A stretch of DNA of 64,000 bases from Carnobacterium sp. 17-4 (GTDB lineage Bacteria > Bacillota > Bacilli > Lactobacillales > Carnobacteriaceae): contig NC_015391.1 in the NCBI RefSeq assembly GCF_000195575.1, positions 674,501 through 738,500 on the forward strand. Direction: 5' to 3'. This document shows positions 26,113-37,079 of the stretch, piece after piece. The notes beneath the pieces are model-generated. The model worked only from the letters and a program-made list of their open reading frames with translations, was not told the DNA's origin and searched no databases. Both the position numbers and the translations under genes were made by a program. The first letter of the stretch is position 1. Each line of letters opens with the position of its first letter.

Positions 26113-27156
26113 ATGGCAGACGATCGTAAACAAGCATTAGACGCAGCGTTAAAAAAGATTGAAAAGAACTTTGGTAAAGGTTCCGTTATGAAACTTGGAG
26201 AAAAAGTTGATACGCGTATTTCTACAGTCCCTAGTGGATCATTAGCATTAGATGTTGCATTGGGAGTCGGTGGATTTCCTAGAGGAAGAATTATTGAAGT
26301 ATATGGTCCTGAGAGCTCAGGTAAAACAACGGTAGCTTTGCATGCTGTTGCTGAGGTTCAAAAACAAGGCGGAATTGCTGCATTTATTGATGCTGAAAAT
26401 GCATTGGATCCAAAATACGCAGCTGCACTTGGAGTAGATATTGACGAATTGCTATTATCGCAACCGGATACAGGTGAACAAGGGTTGGAAATTGCAGATG
26501 CATTGGTTTCCAGTGGAGCAGTGGATATTGTTGTTATTGACTCAGTTGCTGCATTAGTACCACGTGCGGAAATTGAAGGAGAAATGGGAGACTCTCATGT
26601 AGGGTTACAAGCTCGTTTGATGTCTCAGGCTTTACGTAAATTATCTGGTTCAATCAACAAAACAAAAACTATTGCTCTATTTATCAACCAGATTCGTGAA
26701 AAAGTTGGTGTTATGTTTGGTAACCCAGAAATTACACCAGGTGGACGTGCTTTGAAATTTTATGCTACGATTCGTTTAGAAGTTAGAAGAGCTGAACAAA
26801 TTAAACAAGGTACAGATATTATGGGTAATCGTACAAAAATTAAAGTGGTTAAGAATAAAGTTGCTCCACCTTTTAGAGTAGCTGAAGTAGATATCATGTA
26901 TGGTGAAGGTATCTCTCAAGTAGGAGAACTTGTAGATATGGGATCAGATAAAGATATCATTGATAAAGCAGGTGCATGGTATTCTTATGGTGGCGAACGA
27001 ATTGGCCAAGGGCGAGAAAATGCAAAAAAATTCTTCAAAAACAATCCTGAATTAAGAGCTGAAGTAGAACAAAAAGTTCGTGCAGCTTATGGTATTGGAG
27101 AAGCAGGTGCTGAAGAAGTAGTAGAAGCGTCTGAAACGGACTTACTAGAAGATTAA
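26113..27156 (+). CDS. recA: Recombinase RecA
   Basis: The 347-residue strand-exchange ATPase and SOS coprotease. Walker [10 protein letters not shown] (about 66-74), Walker [10 protein letters not shown], the DNA-binding L2 region ([31 protein letters not shown]) and an acidic C-terminus are all present. The ATG at 26113 ([13 protein letters not shown]) follows GAGGAGG by 8 bases; an in-frame TTG at 26095 lies before the Shine-Dalgarno and is rejected. A LexA box upstream implies SOS induction. A strong terminator follows. Confidence 0.98.
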   Translation: MADDRKQALDAALKKIEKNFGKGSVMKLGEKVDTRISTVPSGSLALDVALGVGGFPRGRIIEVYGPESSGKTTVALHAVAEVQKQGGIAAFIDAENALDPKYAAALGVDIDELLLSQPDTGEQGLEIADALVSSGAVDIVVIDSVAALVPRAEIEGEMGDSHVGLQARLMSQALRKLSGSINKTKTIALFINQIREKVGVMFGNPEITPGGRALKFYATIRLEVRRAEQIKQGTDIMGNRTKIKVVKNKVAPPFRVAEVDIMYGEGISQVGELVDMGSDKDIIDKAGAWYSYGGERIGQGRENAKKFFKNNPELRAEVEQKVRAAYGIGEAGAEEVVEASETDLLED

Positions 27157-27175
27157 AAGAACTAAAAAATTGAGA

Positions 27176-27212
27176 AAAGCCAATAAGCTTAGATGCTTAT
27201 TGGCTTTTTTTT
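27176..27212 (+). terminator. Terminator after recA
   Basis: GCCAATAAGC pairs perfectly with GCTTATTGGC around a 6-base loop, with A run before and T run after. Confidence 0.9.
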
Positions 27213-27308
27213 AAAAAAATTATACTGAAAATGTATGAAAAAGGATTCTTGAATGAATTAGGCAACACAATGAAAGTTTATGAAAGGGCTACAAAACCAT
27301 TATTTAAG

Positions 27309-27337
27309 TTGACATGTCTCTTCACTACAATTAAAAT
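27309..27337 (+). promoter_or_regulatory. rny promoter
   Basis: Perfect -35 TTGACA (27309-27314), 17-base spacer, TAAAAT -10 (27332-27337). Confidence 0.75.
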
Positions 27338-27340
27338 TAA

Positions 27341-27368
27341 GATATCTATTAATTTAAAATTAGATATC
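27341..27368 (+). repeat. Inverted repeat at the 5' end of the rny transcript
   Basis: GATATCTA (27341-27348) and TAGATATC (27361-27368) flank 12 AT-rich bases. It starts a few bases after the -10, so it is either a 5' terminal hairpin or an operator. Confidence 0.6.
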
Positions 27369-27462
27369 GGGTAGGTTTTATTGGTATAAAGCTATTCTTG
27401 TTCTACCAAATAATGGATAAATATTAAATGACAAATTAAATAAATGATACGGAGGTGGAAGA

Positions 27463-29022
27463 ATGGATTTTAAAAGTGTTGCCTTCGCTATCGTTACTTT
27501 AGTTGTCGGTCTTATTGTTGGATATCTCGTCCGCAAAGCAAACCACGAAAAAGAACTAGCTGGTGCTAGAAACACCGCAACTGGAATATTGGAAGAAGCA
27601 AAAAGAGAAGCAGAAACCATGAAAAAGGAAGCGATGTTAGAAGCGAAGGATGAAAGCCACAAATATCGAACTGAAATTGAAGCTGAGCTGAAAGAGAGAA
27701 GAAATGAAGTTCTAAGACAAGAAAATCGTTTGCTGCAACGCGAAGATAATATTGATCGTAAAAACGACAGCTTAGAAAAGCGTGAACACACACTCGAGGC
27801 GAATGAAGAAAAATTAAGTTCTAGACAACTACATGTTAACGATTTAGAGAAGAAAGCCATTGAGTTAGTCGAACAACAAGAAAATGAATTGGAACGAGTT
27901 GCGGCTTTGTCACGAGAAGAAGCAAGACAATTAATTTTGAAAGAAACAGAAAATGAATTGTCTCATGAAGTAGCCGTAATGGTAAAAGATTCTGAACAAA
28001 AAGCAAAAGAAGAAGCAGATCGAAAAGCTAAAAATTTAATTGCGTTAGCCATTCAACGTTCTGCAGCGGATCAAGTTTCAGAAACGACAGTATCCGTGGT
28101 AACATTGCCTAACGATGAAATGAAAGGTCGTATCATAGGCCGTGAAGGGCGTAACATCAGAGCACTAGAGACACTGACTGGTATGGATTTAATTATAGAT
28201 GATACACCAGAAGCAGTAGTACTTAGTGGATTTGATCCAATACGTCGTGAAATTGCTCGAATGACTCTTGAAAAATTAATCCAAGACGGACGGATTCATC
28301 CAGCTCGAATTGAAGAGATGGTAGAAAAATCACGTAAGGAAATGGATGAAAGAATCAGAGAAATTGGAGAACAAGCTACTTTTGATGTAGGAGTACATTC
28401 ATTACACCCAGATTTGATCAAAATTTTAGGACGTCTGAAATTTAGAACAAGTTATGGACAAAATGTTTTGAGTCATTCTATTGAAGTGGCTAAATTAGCT
28501 GGTGTGATGGCTGCTGAACTAGGAGAAGATGTTACATTAGCTAAGCGAGCAGGTCTACTTCACGATATTGGTAAAGCACTAGATCATGAAGTTGAAGGGT
28601 CACATGTTGAAATTGGTGCAGAGATTGGTATGAAGTATAAAGAGAATGAAACAGTTGTAAATGCAATTGCTTCACATCATGGTGATGTAGAAGCGACATC
28701 TGTCATTTCTGTTTTAGTTGCTTCAGCCGACGCAATATCTGCGGCGCGTCCAGGTGCAAGAAGCGAATCACTTGAAAATTATATTCACCGACTTGAAAAA
28801 TTAGAAAGTATTTCTAATGATTTCGAAGGAGTGGAACAAAGTTTTGCAATACAAGCTGGTCGTGAAATCCGCATTATGGTCAAACCTGAAAAACTTGATG
28901 ATTTAGCTGCAAGTAAGCTAGCGCGTGATGTTAGAAACCGCATTGAAAGTGAACTTGATTATCCAGGACACATTAAAATCACGGTTATTCGCGAAACAAG
29001 AACAATAGAATACGCTAAGTAA
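27463..29022 (+). CDS. rny: Ribonuclease Y
   Basis: The 519-residue membrane-anchored endoribonuclease that starts much mRNA decay in Firmicutes. It has one N-terminal membrane helix (about 5-22), a long charged coiled coil (about 28-200), a KH RNA-binding domain with [15 protein letters not shown] (about 220-235), and an HD domain with HDIGKA (about 367) and the ASHHGDVE His pair. GGAGGTGG precedes the ATG. The leader carries a hairpin, which may allow self-regulation. A terminator follows. Confidence 0.97.
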   Translation: MDFKSVAFAIVTLVVGLIVGYLVRKANHEKELAGARNTATGILEEAKREAETMKKEAMLEAKDESHKYRTEIEAELKERRNEVLRQENRLLQREDNIDRKNDSLEKREHTLEANEEKLSSRQLHVNDLEKKAIELVEQQENELERVAALSREEARQLILKETENELSHEVAVMVKDSEQKAKEEADRKAKNLIALAIQRSAADQVSETTVSVVTLPNDEMKGRIIGREGRNIRALETLTGMDLIIDDTPEAVVLSGFDPIRREIARMTLEKLIQDGRIHPARIEEMVEKSRKEMDERIREIGEQATFDVGVHSLHPDLIKILGRLKFRTSYGQNVLSHSIEVAKLAGVMAAELGEDVTLAKRAGLLHDIGKALDHEVEGSHVEIGAEIGMKYKENETVVNAIASHHGDVEATSVISVLVASADAISAARPGARSESLENYIHRLEKLESISNDFEGVEQSFAIQAGREIRIMVKPEKLDDLAASKLARDVRNRIESELDYPGHIKITVIRETRTIEYAK

Positions 29023-29035
29023 ATAGTAGTGTAGA

Positions 29036-29080
29036 AACCGATATGAGTCGATGACAAATCCGACTTGTATCGGTTTTTTT
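29036..29080 (+). terminator. Terminator after rny
   Basis: AAACCGATATGAGTCG pairs with CGACTTGTATCGGTTT (two mismatches), with a T run. Confidence 0.8.
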
Positions 29081-29144
29081 GTTGCAAGTTGCCAAAAATT
29101 AATGTTAAACAAGTGAACTGGTAAATAAAAATGGAAAGGCCAGC

Positions 29145-29173
29145 TTTTATTTCGGTCCGTTTATTGTTAAAAT
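29145..29173 (+). promoter_or_regulatory. Candidate ymdB promoter
   Basis: TAAAAT (29168-29173) with TGT extended -10. Weak -35 TTTTAT, 17-base spacer. Confidence 0.4.
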
Positions 29174-29206
29174 ATAGAGGATGATAAAGAGAAGAGGAAT
29201 ATTTGA

Positions 29207-30013
29207 ATGAAATTATTATTTATTGGAGATGTTGTAGGTTCGATGGGCCGCGAAATGGTTCATGATTACTTACCTAAATTGAAAAAGATGTATAAACCAC
29301 AAGTCACTATTTTAAATGGAGAAAATGCAGCAGCAGGTCGTGGAATTACAGAAAAAATTTATAAAGGTTTTTTACAAGATGGTGTGGATATTGTAACAAT
29401 GGGAAATCATACTTGGGATAACCGAGATATTTTTGAGTTTATTGAAGATGCTAAAAAAATGATTAGACCGGCTAATTACCCAGAAGGAACACCCGGAAAA
29501 GGGATTTCCTATATAAAGGTCAATCAACTTGAGTTGGCTGTTATTAATTTACATGGCCGAGTGTTCATGACGGATGTTGATGATCCCTTTAGAAAAGCTG
29601 ATGAACTAGTGGAAGAAGCGTTAAAACGCACACCATTGATCTTTGTTGATTTCCATGCCGAAACGACTAGTGAGAAGCAGTCAATGGGATGGTATTTAGA
29701 TGGTAGAGTATCGGCAGTAGTTGGAACACATACTCATGTGCAAACGAATGATGCACGTATTTTACCAAATGGAACAGCTTATTTAACGGATGCTGGGATG
29801 ACTGGACCGTATGATGAATCATTAGGTATGGATCGTGATGCTGTTTTAAGAAAATTCTTGACACAGATGCCAACACGTTTTGAAGTGCCAAAAGAAGGAA
29901 GAAAAATTCTATCGGGTTGTTTTATTGATATTGACGATAGTACAGGCGAAGCTAAAAAAATTGAAAATATTGTGATCAATGAAGATCGTCCGTTTAATGG
30001 CGGTTTTGAATAA
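29207..30013 (+). CDS. ymdB: YmdB-family metallophosphoesterase
   Basis: A 268-residue calcineurin-like phosphoesterase (TIGR00282/YmdB). Metal-binding motifs: FIGDVVGSMGRE at the N-terminus, NGENAAAGRG, MGNHTWDN, DFHAETTSEK and VVGTHTHVQT. Bacillus YmdB hydrolyses 2',3'-cyclic nucleotides and influences biofilm or motility choice; a cyclic nucleotide role here is inferred from the family. It sits between rny and mutS as in Bacillus. The ATG follows GAAGAGGAA. Confidence 0.93.
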   Translation: MKLLFIGDVVGSMGREMVHDYLPKLKKMYKPQVTILNGENAAAGRGITEKIYKGFLQDGVDIVTMGNHTWDNRDIFEFIEDAKKMIRPANYPEGTPGKGISYIKVNQLELAVINLHGRVFMTDVDDPFRKADELVEEALKRTPLIFVDFHAETTSEKQSMGWYLDGRVSAVVGTHTHVQTNDARILPNGTAYLTDAGMTGPYDESLGMDRDAVLRKFLTQMPTRFEVPKEGRKILSGCFIDIDDSTGEAKKIENIVINEDRPFNGGFE

Positions 30014-30063
30014 GCAGAATACAAGATTGCTGAACACTAATTAACCACAAGGAGGCGGGAAAA

Positions 30064-32688
30064 GTGCCACAAAAAACAAAACAAACGCCTATGATGGAAC
30101 AGTATCTAGGGATAAAGGCAAATTACCCAGATGCTTTTTTGTTTTATCGTTTAGGCGATTTTTATGAACTATTTAATGAAGATGCTATTAAAGCTTCGCA
30201 ACTTTTAGAAGTTACGTTAACGAGTCGAAACCGTAATGCAGATGAACCGATTCCAATGTGTGGTGTTCCGTATCATGCAGCAAAAGGGTACATTGACAGC
30301 TTAATAGAACGAGGATACAAAGTAGCCATTTGTGAACAAGTAGAGGATCCAAAAACAGCAAAAGGTATGGTGAAAAGAGAAGTCGTTCAGTTAATTACAC
30401 CCGGAACAGCTATGGATACGAAGTCTATGGACGCTAAAACAAATAATTATTTGGCTGCTATAATGGGTACAAATACAGATCACTATCATTTAGCGTATGC
30501 TGATTTAAGTACAGGAGAATTAAAAACAACAAAGTTAAATTCATTAGAAGCGGTAATGAGCGAATTAATGAGTTTGAAAGCAAAAGAAGTTGTTTTTAAA
30601 GAAGCGATGGAAGTAGATGTACAAGCGGAATTAGAAACAAAGTTAGGCATTATGGTATCTACTCAAAAAGAAATGATTGAACGCGCAGAATTTTCTTACC
30701 TGACAAGTGAGATTGAGAACAGCGACTTGATTGATGTTGTTAAGTTATTATTTTCTTATTTATATGTTACCCAAAAACGAAATTTAGGTCACCTACAAAA
30801 AGTAGAAGTTTATTCTCCTACTAATTATTTGAAAATGGATCATTATTCTAAGCATAATTTAGAATTAGTTTCTTCGATTCGTACAGGACAAAAAAAGGGG
30901 ACTCTTTTGTGGTTGTTGGATGAAACCAAAACAGCCATGGGTGGAAGGCTTTTAAAGCAATGGATTGATCGACCTCTCATTCAAGAACAACAGATCATGA
31001 TGAGACAGAATATTGTTGAAAGTTTAATCAATCATTTCTTTGAAAGAACAGATCTAAATGAAGCGTTAACGAGAGTGTATGATTTAGAAAGGTTAGCTGG
31101 TAGGGTAGCATTTGGTAATGTTAATGGACGCGACTTAATTCAACTCCAAACGTCGTTGCTTCAAATCCCTCAGTTAATTGAGATTATTCAGTTGATGAAC
31201 AAAGGTGAATGGGATCAATTGATTACTGAATTAGACCAAGTTCCTGAAGTCGTTCAGCTGATTGATCAAGCAATAGATGAAAATGCTCCTCTTTCTATAA
31301 AAGATGGTGGAGTCATTAAAGATGGATTCAATGAACAGTTGGATATTTACCGTGATGCTATGCGTAACGGTAAAAAATGGATCGCTCAGTTAGAGGCTGA
31401 AGAAAAAGCAGCAACAGGCATTAGAAACTTGAAAATTGGCTACAACCGAATCTTTGGTTACTATATTGAGATAACTAAAGCCAACCTTGCTAATTTGCCT
31501 GAAGGGCGTTATGAACGGAAACAAACTTTAGCAAATGCTGAACGGTTTATTACTCCAGAATTAAAGGAAAAAGAAGTTTTAATTCTAGAAGCTGAAGAAA
31601 AATCCATGCTTCTAGAATACACCTTATTTGCTGAAGTTAGAGAAACGATTAAAGACTATATTGAACGATTGCAAAACTTGGCCAAAACAGTAGCCGCCAT
31701 TGATGTGTTGCAGAGTTTTGCAACGATAAGCGAAAAATACCATTATACTCGTCCTTTAATGGCTGCTAATAGTCAAGAAATCAGTTTGATAGAAGGAAGA
31801 CATCCTGTTGTTGAAAAAGTTCTGGGACAACAAACGTATGTGCCAAATAGTGTTGAAATGGATCAAGATAATGAAATCTTACTTATTACTGGACCGAATA
31901 TGTCTGGTAAAAGTACGTATATGAGGCAATTAGCGTTAACCGTTATTATGGCTCAAATGGGCTGTTTTGTTCCTGCTGATAAAGCAATAATGCCGATATT
32001 TGATCAAATATTTACCCGAATTGGAGCAGCAGATGATTTAATTGCAGGTCAAAGTACCTTTATGGTTGAAATGATGGAAGCGAATGAAGCTTTGCGGTAC
32101 GCTTCAAAGAACAGCTTGATTTTATTTGACGAAATTGGACGTGGAACAGCCACTTATGACGGTATGGCTTTAGCGGAAGCTATCATTGAATACATTCATG
32201 AAAATGTTCACGCAAAAACGTTATTTTCAACACATTACCATGAGTTAACAGTGTTAGATGAGCGACTGACTCGTTTAACAAATGTTCATGTAGGTGCAGT
32301 AGAAGAAGAGGGAGAATTAGTCTTTTTACACAAAATGCTTCCTGGTCCTGCAGATAAGAGTTATGGGATTCAAGTAGCTAAACTTGCTGGACTTCCTGAT
32401 GATTTGCTTTCACGTGCAGCTGTTATTTTAGAACAACTGGAACAAAAAGAAGAAATTGTGTTAAACCGCTCTACTCAAATAGCTTCAGCTAAAGAAACGT
32501 CAATTCCAAGTAAATCTTCTCAGAAAGAAAAAGTTGAAGAGAAGGATGAAGGACAGCTTTCTTTATTCGGACTGCTGGAAGATTCTGAAACTGAAGTCGT
32601 TAAAGCTGTTCGAAAGATGAATTTATTAACAATGACCCCTCTAGAAGCATTGAATTGCATTAGTGAATGGCAACAGAAATTGAACTGA
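30064..32688 (+). CDS. mutS: DNA mismatch repair protein MutS
   Basis: An 874-residue mismatch sensor. The N-terminal mismatch-binding domain has the Phe-x-Glu motif in [11 protein letters not shown] (about 28-38). The ATPase has Walker [15 protein letters not shown] (about 613), the [10 protein letters not shown] signature and Walker [16 protein letters not shown], then the STHYHEL His switch. The C-terminus ends with a linker and dimerisation segment. GTG 30064 has AAGGAGGCGG upstream. It is followed by mutL after 28 bases; no mutH is present, as is normal in Gram-positives. Confidence 0.97.
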   Translation: MPQKTKQTPMMEQYLGIKANYPDAFLFYRLGDFYELFNEDAIKASQLLEVTLTSRNRNADEPIPMCGVPYHAAKGYIDSLIERGYKVAICEQVEDPKTAKGMVKREVVQLITPGTAMDTKSMDAKTNNYLAAIMGTNTDHYHLAYADLSTGELKTTKLNSLEAVMSELMSLKAKEVVFKEAMEVDVQAELETKLGIMVSTQKEMIERAEFSYLTSEIENSDLIDVVKLLFSYLYVTQKRNLGHLQKVEVYSPTNYLKMDHYSKHNLELVSSIRTGQKKGTLLWLLDETKTAMGGRLLKQWIDRPLIQEQQIMMRQNIVESLINHFFERTDLNEALTRVYDLERLAGRVAFGNVNGRDLIQLQTSLLQIPQLIEIIQLMNKGEWDQLITELDQVPEVVQLIDQAIDENAPLSIKDGGVIKDGFNEQLDIYRDAMRNGKKWIAQLEAEEKAATGIRNLKIGYNRIFGYYIEITKANLANLPEGRYERKQTLANAERFITPELKEKEVLILEAEEKSMLLEYTLFAEVRETIKDYIERLQNLAKTVAAIDVLQSFATISEKYHYTRPLMAANSQEISLIEGRHPVVEKVLGQQTYVPNSVEMDQDNEILLITGPNMSGKSTYMRQLALTVIMAQMGCFVPADKAIMPIFDQIFTRIGAADDLIAGQSTFMVEMMEANEALRYASKNSLILFDEIGRGTATYDGMALAEAIIEYIHENVHAKTLFSTHYHELTVLDERLTRLTNVHVGAVEEEGELVFLHKMLPGPADKSYGIQVAKLAGLPDDLLSRAAVILEQLEQKEEIVLNRSTQIASAKETSIPSKSSQKEKVEEKDEGQLSLFGLLEDSETEVVKAVRKMNLLTMTPLEALNCISEWQQKLN

Positions 32689-32716
32689 TTTTAGTTAGTG
32701 GGAAGGAATGGAAGAG

Positions 32717-34699
32717 ATGGCAAAAATTCAAGAACTCTCAGATGTATTAGCTAATCAAATTGCGGCTGGCGAAGTAATTGAGCGACCTGCTTCAGTAGTG
32801 AAAGAATTGATTGAAAATGCAATTGATGCAGAAAGCAGCCAGATTGACATTCTTATCGAAGAAGCTGGATTGAAAAAAATACAGATCATTGATAATGGAC
32901 TAGGTATCGAACCAGAAGAAGTTCAAAATGCATTCAAGCGACATGCAACAAGTAAAATTTATTCTCGTGATGATCTTTTCCGAATTCGTACACTTGGGTT
33001 TCGTGGAGAGGCTCTGCCCAGTATTGCCTCCGTGTCAGAGGTTACGCTAGAAACATCGATCGGTGGAGAACGTGGAACGTATCTTTCTTTAAAAGGCGGT
33101 AAAATTATTGAGGAAAGAGCGAATGAAGCAAGAAAAGGAAGTAAGATCACAATAGAAAACCTTTTTTTCAATACGCCTGCACGATTAAAATACGTAAAGA
33201 GCTTGCAAACAGAACTGTCGAATGTGACAGATATTGTCAATCGAATGGCTATCAGTCACCCGAATATTGCTTTTCGCTTGGTTCATGATGGCAATCAGTT
33301 GTTGCGAACAGCTGGGAATGGCGATCTGAAACAAACTCTAGCAGGTATTTATGGAGTTGCTACAGCCAAAAAAATGAGAGAAATAAAGAAAGAAGATTTG
33401 GATTTTAGAGTGTCGGGTTTTATTTCATTACCCGAACTCACAAGAGCAAGTCGAAATTACATCTCTATTATTATAAATGGACGCTATATTAAGAATTATT
33501 TATTGAATAAAGCTATTATCTCGGGTTACCGGTCTAAACTTATGGTTGGACGCTATCCGGTTGCTGCTATTGAAATTGATATGGATCCTTTGTTAGTAGA
33601 TGTAAATGTACATCCGACAAAGCAAGAAGTTCGTATTAGTAAAGAAAAAGAATTGATGCAATTGATAGAGTCCGCTATTCATGAGAGTCTAAGTAAAGAA
33701 CAACTTATCCCGGATGCTTTAGAAAATTTATCTTTTAAAAAGAAAACAGACTTGCCGATGGTGGAAACTGAACAGACAACGTTTCAGTTTCATCAAGAAA
33801 GAAACCCAGAAGTAAAAAATGAAAACAATAAAGAGTCCGAAAATAATTATTCATCTTCAACCTCTTATAATGCTCATCATCAATCTAGATCTTTTGAAAA
33901 GGATAGTGTAGATGAGGAAGAAAAAGATTCGTTTTTCTTGAAAGAAAATACTCAAGAGACTCCCTTTGGATATGCTCCGCAAGAAAGTCATATTGGAGAA
34001 GTCCCAAATAAACTAGTCAGTGAATTAGTTGATTATCACCAAGAATCGCCATTAAAAACAGCAAGTAAATTAATGGAGAAAAAAAAGATCCCTACTGAAT
34101 CCGTTGACCAATTTCCAACGCTAGAATATGTTGGTCAAATGCATGGAACGTACTTATTTGCGCAAAATGATAAAGGGTTGTATATCTTGGATCAGCATGC
34201 CGCTCAAGAACGAATAAAATACGAATACTTCCGGAAAAAGATTGGCGAAGTCAGTAATGATCTACAGGATTTATTGGTACCTATAATGCTGGATTACCCG
34301 AATAGCGATGCAATCAAGATCAAAGAAAATAATGATGCATTGGAGACTGTGGGTATTTTCTTAGAACCATTTGGCCAAAATAGCTTTCTGCTAAGAAGTC
34401 ATCCTGTATGGTTTAACCAAGGCGAAGAAGAGAGCATCGTAAGAGAAATGATTGATTTGTTATTGGAGCAAGGCAGCATAAGTGTTGCTAAGTTTAGAGA
34501 AGCTACAGCAATAATGATGAGTTGTAAAGGCTCGATCAAAGCAAATCATTATTTGAATGATGCAGAAGCTAGAGCATTATTAAAAGACTTAAAGAAGACA
34601 GAAAATCCATATAATTGCCCGCATGGAAGACCAGTATTGATTCATTTTACTAATAAAGATATGGAAAAAATGTTCAAACGTATCCAAGACCCTCATTGA
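32717..34699 (+). CDS. mutL: DNA mismatch repair protein MutL (endonuclease type)
   Basis: A 660-residue GHKL ATPase with motifs [19 protein letters not shown] and GFRGEAL, a variable acidic linker (about 335-455), and a C-terminal endonuclease domain with the DQHA-x2-E-x4-E metal motif ([12 protein letters not shown]), the [11 protein letters not shown] segment and CPHGRP. The intact motif predicts nicking activity in a genome without MutH. I chose ATG 32717 (MAKIQELSD), 9 bases after AAGGA; ATG 32708 overlaps the Shine-Dalgarno. Confidence 0.96.
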   Translation: MAKIQELSDVLANQIAAGEVIERPASVVKELIENAIDAESSQIDILIEEAGLKKIQIIDNGLGIEPEEVQNAFKRHATSKIYSRDDLFRIRTLGFRGEALPSIASVSEVTLETSIGGERGTYLSLKGGKIIEERANEARKGSKITIENLFFNTPARLKYVKSLQTELSNVTDIVNRMAISHPNIAFRLVHDGNQLLRTAGNGDLKQTLAGIYGVATAKKMREIKKEDLDFRVSGFISLPELTRASRNYISIIINGRYIKNYLLNKAIISGYRSKLMVGRYPVAAIEIDMDPLLVDVNVHPTKQEVRISKEKELMQLIESAIHESLSKEQLIPDALENLSFKKKTDLPMVETEQTTFQFHQERNPEVKNENNKESENNYSSSTSYNAHHQSRSFEKDSVDEEEKDSFFLKENTQETPFGYAPQESHIGEVPNKLVSELVDYHQESPLKTASKLMEKKKIPTESVDQFPTLEYVGQMHGTYLFAQNDKGLYILDQHAAQERIKYEYFRKKIGEVSNDLQDLLVPIMLDYPNSDAIKIKENNDALETVGIFLEPFGQNSFLLRSHPVWFNQGEEESIVREMIDLLLEQGSISVAKFREATAIMMSCKGSIKANHYLNDAEARALLKDLKKTENPYNCPHGRPVLIHFTNKDMEKMFKRIQDPH

Positions 34700-34726
34700 A
34701 TTCAATAAATTAAATTCAATAAATTG
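34699..34726. repeat. 14-bp tandem duplication upstream of msrB
   Basis: AATTCAATAAATTA at 34699-34712 is repeated with one change at 34713-34726, just after the mutL stop and running into the msrB -35. Confidence 0.8.
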
Positions 34727-34752
34727 AAGCAATTCTTTAAAAAGTGTAGAAT
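34724..34752 (+). promoter_or_regulatory. msrB promoter
   Basis: TTGAAG (34724-34729), 17-base spacer, TAGAAT (34747-34752). Confidence 0.55.
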
Positions 34753-34780
34753 GAAAGTAGAATCAAAAAGGAGGATTTTC

Positions 34781-35218
34781 ATGAGCACCTATGATAAAAA
34801 CGAATTGAAAAATAAGTTAACTGATATTCAATATGAAGTAACTCAAAATGAAGCTACTGAACGTCCATTTACAGGTGAGTACGACGACTTTTATAAAGAT
34901 GGTATTTTTGTAGACATTATCAGTGGAAAACCATTATTCTCTTCAAATGATAAATATGATGCAGGATGCGGTTGGCCATCATTCACAAAACCAATTGAAG
35001 AAGAAGAAGTTATTGAAAAAATGGATGTGAAATTTGGTATGCAACGCACTGAAGTGAGAAGTTCAGATGCGAACTCTCATTTAGGACATGTCTTTCCGGA
35101 TGGTCCTCAAGATAAGGGTGGTTTACGCTACTGTATCAATTCAGCAGCTTTAAGATTTGTACCAGTGGATAAATTAGAAGAAGAAGGGTACGACAGTTAC
35201 CGAAAATTATTTGCTTAA
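34781..35218 (+). CDS. msrB: Peptide methionine (R)-S-oxide reductase MsrB
   Basis: A 145-residue SelR-fold enzyme that reduces methionine R-sulfoxide. Family blocks: [40 protein letters not shown] and the catalytic [11 protein letters not shown] with the nucleophilic Cys. The CxxC zinc pairs found in many MsrBs are absent. ATG 34781 follows AAAGGAGG; an in-frame ATG at 34724 lies in the promoter and is rejected. It has its own promoter and terminator, so it is expressed apart from mutL. Confidence 0.95.
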   Translation: MSTYDKNELKNKLTDIQYEVTQNEATERPFTGEYDDFYKDGIFVDIISGKPLFSSNDKYDAGCGWPSFTKPIEEEEVIEKMDVKFGMQRTEVRSSDANSHLGHVFPDGPQDKGGLRYCINSAALRFVPVDKLEEEGYDSYRKLFA

Positions 35219-35236
35219 TGTAGTAAGTTAAATAGG

Positions 35237-35280
35237 AAAAGCACTCTCTAACTGTTTACACAGTTTAGAGGGTGCTTTTA
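35237..35280 (+). terminator. Terminator after msrB
   Basis: AAAAGCACTCTCTAACTG pairs with CAGTTTAGAGGGTGCTTTT. Confidence 0.85.
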
Positions 35281-35333
35281 TATTTTGTCTAGGATTTTTT
35301 AGGCAGCAGCTCCTTTTATGGATGCAAATGTGG

Positions 35334-35359
35334 TAAAATAAATAGCGAACAGGTGTGCC
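35334..35359 (+). promoter_or_regulatory. Candidate ruvAB -10 and LexA-like box
   Basis: An extended -10 TGG-TAAAAT (35334-35339) is followed at 35346-35359 by CGAAC-AGGT-GTGCC. The left half is a perfect LexA half site; the right half departs at two bases. SOS control of ruvAB is common in bacteria. Confidence 0.4.
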
Positions 35360-35406
35360 TTTTTGCATCTAGTAAAACGATAGAATGAGTGAATGGAGAA
35401 AATAAT

Positions 35407-36021
35407 ATGTATGAATATATTAAAGGGATAGTGACCTTTGTTAGTCCTGCGTACATTGTCCTTGAAACAAATGGGATAGGGTACCAATTATTTATAGCTA
35501 ACCCTTTTCGCTTTTCAAGTAAATTAAATGAGGAAATAACAATTTATGTACACCAAGCTGTTCGAGAAGATGCGATTACGTTATATGGTTTTAAAGATTA
35601 TACTGAAAAACAATTGTATTTAAAATTGCTTAGCGTTTCAGGTATTGGTCCAAAAAGTGGATTAGCTATTTTAGCTAATGATAATCATCAAGGTCTAGTA
35701 CAAGCAATTGAAAATGAAGACGCAGCTTATTTAACAAAATTTCCAGGAGTGGGTAAAAAAACGGCATCACAGATCGTTTTGGATCTAAAAGGGAAATTAG
35801 CTGACTTGACAGTTGCACCATTAGAAAATGCAGCTGATTATCAACAGGAATTAGTATTGTCCACTAATTACAATCATGTTACTGAAGCAATGGAAGCTCT
35901 AGAAGCGTTAGGGTACAGTGCGAAAGAAATTAAAAAAATTGAACCGCAAATTCGTAAATTAAATAAAGAATCAACAGATGCTTATTTACGAGAAGCTTTG
36001 CGATTATTGATGAAGAAGTAA
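35407..36021 (+). CDS. ruvA: Holliday junction DNA helicase subunit RuvA
   Basis: A 204-residue junction-binding protein. The N-terminal OB fold begins MYEYIKGIVTFVSPAYIVLE; two helix-hairpin-helix motifs follow (LLSVSGIGPKSGLAIL and LTKFPGVGKKTASQIVLDLKGKL), then a flexible linker and the C-terminal RuvB-contact domain (ALEALGYSAKEIKKI). ATG 35407 matches family starts with GGAG 8 bases before; ATG 35389 is less likely. RuvB follows 34 bases later. Confidence 0.96.
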   Translation: MYEYIKGIVTFVSPAYIVLETNGIGYQLFIANPFRFSSKLNEEITIYVHQAVREDAITLYGFKDYTEKQLYLKLLSVSGIGPKSGLAILANDNHQGLVQAIENEDAAYLTKFPGVGKKTASQIVLDLKGKLADLTVAPLENAADYQQELVLSTNYNHVTEAMEALEALGYSAKEIKKIEPQIRKLNKESTDAYLREALRLLMKK

Positions 36022-36055
36022 GCAAAGTGCAAAAAAAGAAAAGTGGTGAAAAACA

Positions 36056-37069
36056 ATGAATCCAGAAGAACGCATAATTTCCGGTGATAGCAGCACGACT
36101 GAAGAAATTTCGTTAGAAAAGTCATTACGCCCGCATTATTTAGCGGAATACATCGGCCAAGAAAAAGTAAAAAGAGAATTGTCGATTTATATAGAAGCAG
36201 CAAAGAATCGTGAAGAAGCGCTAGACCACGTCTTACTTTATGGCCCACCTGGTTTAGGGAAAACAACAATGGCAATGGTGATCTCAAATGAAATGGGCGT
36301 AGCCATACGAACAACAAGTGGTCCTGCAATCGAGAAAGCAGGAGATTTAGTTGCTCTTTTGAATGAGTTGGAAGCTGGTGACGTTCTATTTATAGATGAA
36401 ATCCATCGTATGCCAAGACTAGTTGAAGAAATGTTGTATTCTGCTATGGAGGATTACTTTGTAGACATCATTGTAGGACAAGGGCCAACTGCACACCCTG
36501 TTCACTTCCCGTTGCCACCTTTTACTCTTGTGGGTGCAACAACCAGAGCAGGATTGTTATCAGCTCCTTTAAGGGACCGTTTTGGAATTGTCTCGCATAT
36601 GGAATATTACACAGTAGAAGAACTGAGTGATATTGTTTTGCGTTCAGCAGATATCTTTAATACTGAAATAATCGAATCAGGTGCAATCGAAATTGCCAGA
36701 CGATCGAGAGGGACTCCTCGGGTAGCAAACCGCTTGTTAAAACGTGTAAGGGATTATGCTCAAGTAGAATCCAACGGTGTGATAAAAAAACAAATAGCAG
36801 ATGAAGCATTGGCGATGCTGCGAATCGATCAAGAAGGCTTAGATTTTGTTGATCAAAAATTATTAAAAACGATGATTGAAAATTATCATGGTGGACCAGT
36901 TGGATTGTCTACGATTGCAGCTAATATCGGAGAAGAAATTGAAACAATTGAAGATATGGTTGAGCCTTATTTGTTGCAAGCAGGCTTCCTTCAACGGACC
37001 CCACGTGGAAGAATTGTAACTCATATGGGCTACACTCATCTAGGTTATCCAACTACTTATACAGATTAG
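36056..37069 (+). CDS. ruvB: Holliday junction DNA helicase subunit RuvB
   Basis: A 337-residue AAA+ motor that drives branch migration with RuvA. Walker [10 protein letters not shown] (about 63), Walker [10 protein letters not shown], sensor 1 GATTRAG, the Arg finger in LRDRFGI and the C-terminal winged helix ([10 protein letters not shown]) are present. The N-terminus begins directly at the family block (ERIISG...[12 protein letters not shown]). Confidence 0.97.
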   Translation: MNPEERIISGDSSTTEEISLEKSLRPHYLAEYIGQEKVKRELSIYIEAAKNREEALDHVLLYGPPGLGKTTMAMVISNEMGVAIRTTSGPAIEKAGDLVALLNELEAGDVLFIDEIHRMPRLVEEMLYSAMEDYFVDIIVGQGPTAHPVHFPLPPFTLVGATTRAGLLSAPLRDRFGIVSHMEYYTVEELSDIVLRSADIFNTEIIESGAIEIARRSRGTPRVANRLLKRVRDYAQVESNGVIKKQIADEALAMLRIDQEGLDFVDQKLLKTMIENYHGGPVGLSTIAANIGEEIETIEDMVEPYLLQAGFLQRTPRGRIVTHMGYTHLGYPTTYTD

Positions 37070-37079
37070 GAGTATGACT

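Larger units (their letters stand above)
27157..27462. other. Intergenic region recA-rny
   Basis: About 300 bases holding the recA terminator, a near-consensus rny promoter, a short inverted repeat at the expected transcript start and a leader of about 115 bases before the rny ATG. No ORF with a ribosome-binding site was seen. Confidence 0.6.

Noticed and set aside
27378-27860. 160-codon open frame on the - strand across the rny start
   Set aside because: It lies antisense to the coiled-coil coding part of rny, is Ser/Phe/Leu-rich with no known motif, and has no ribosome-binding site; it is a shadow.
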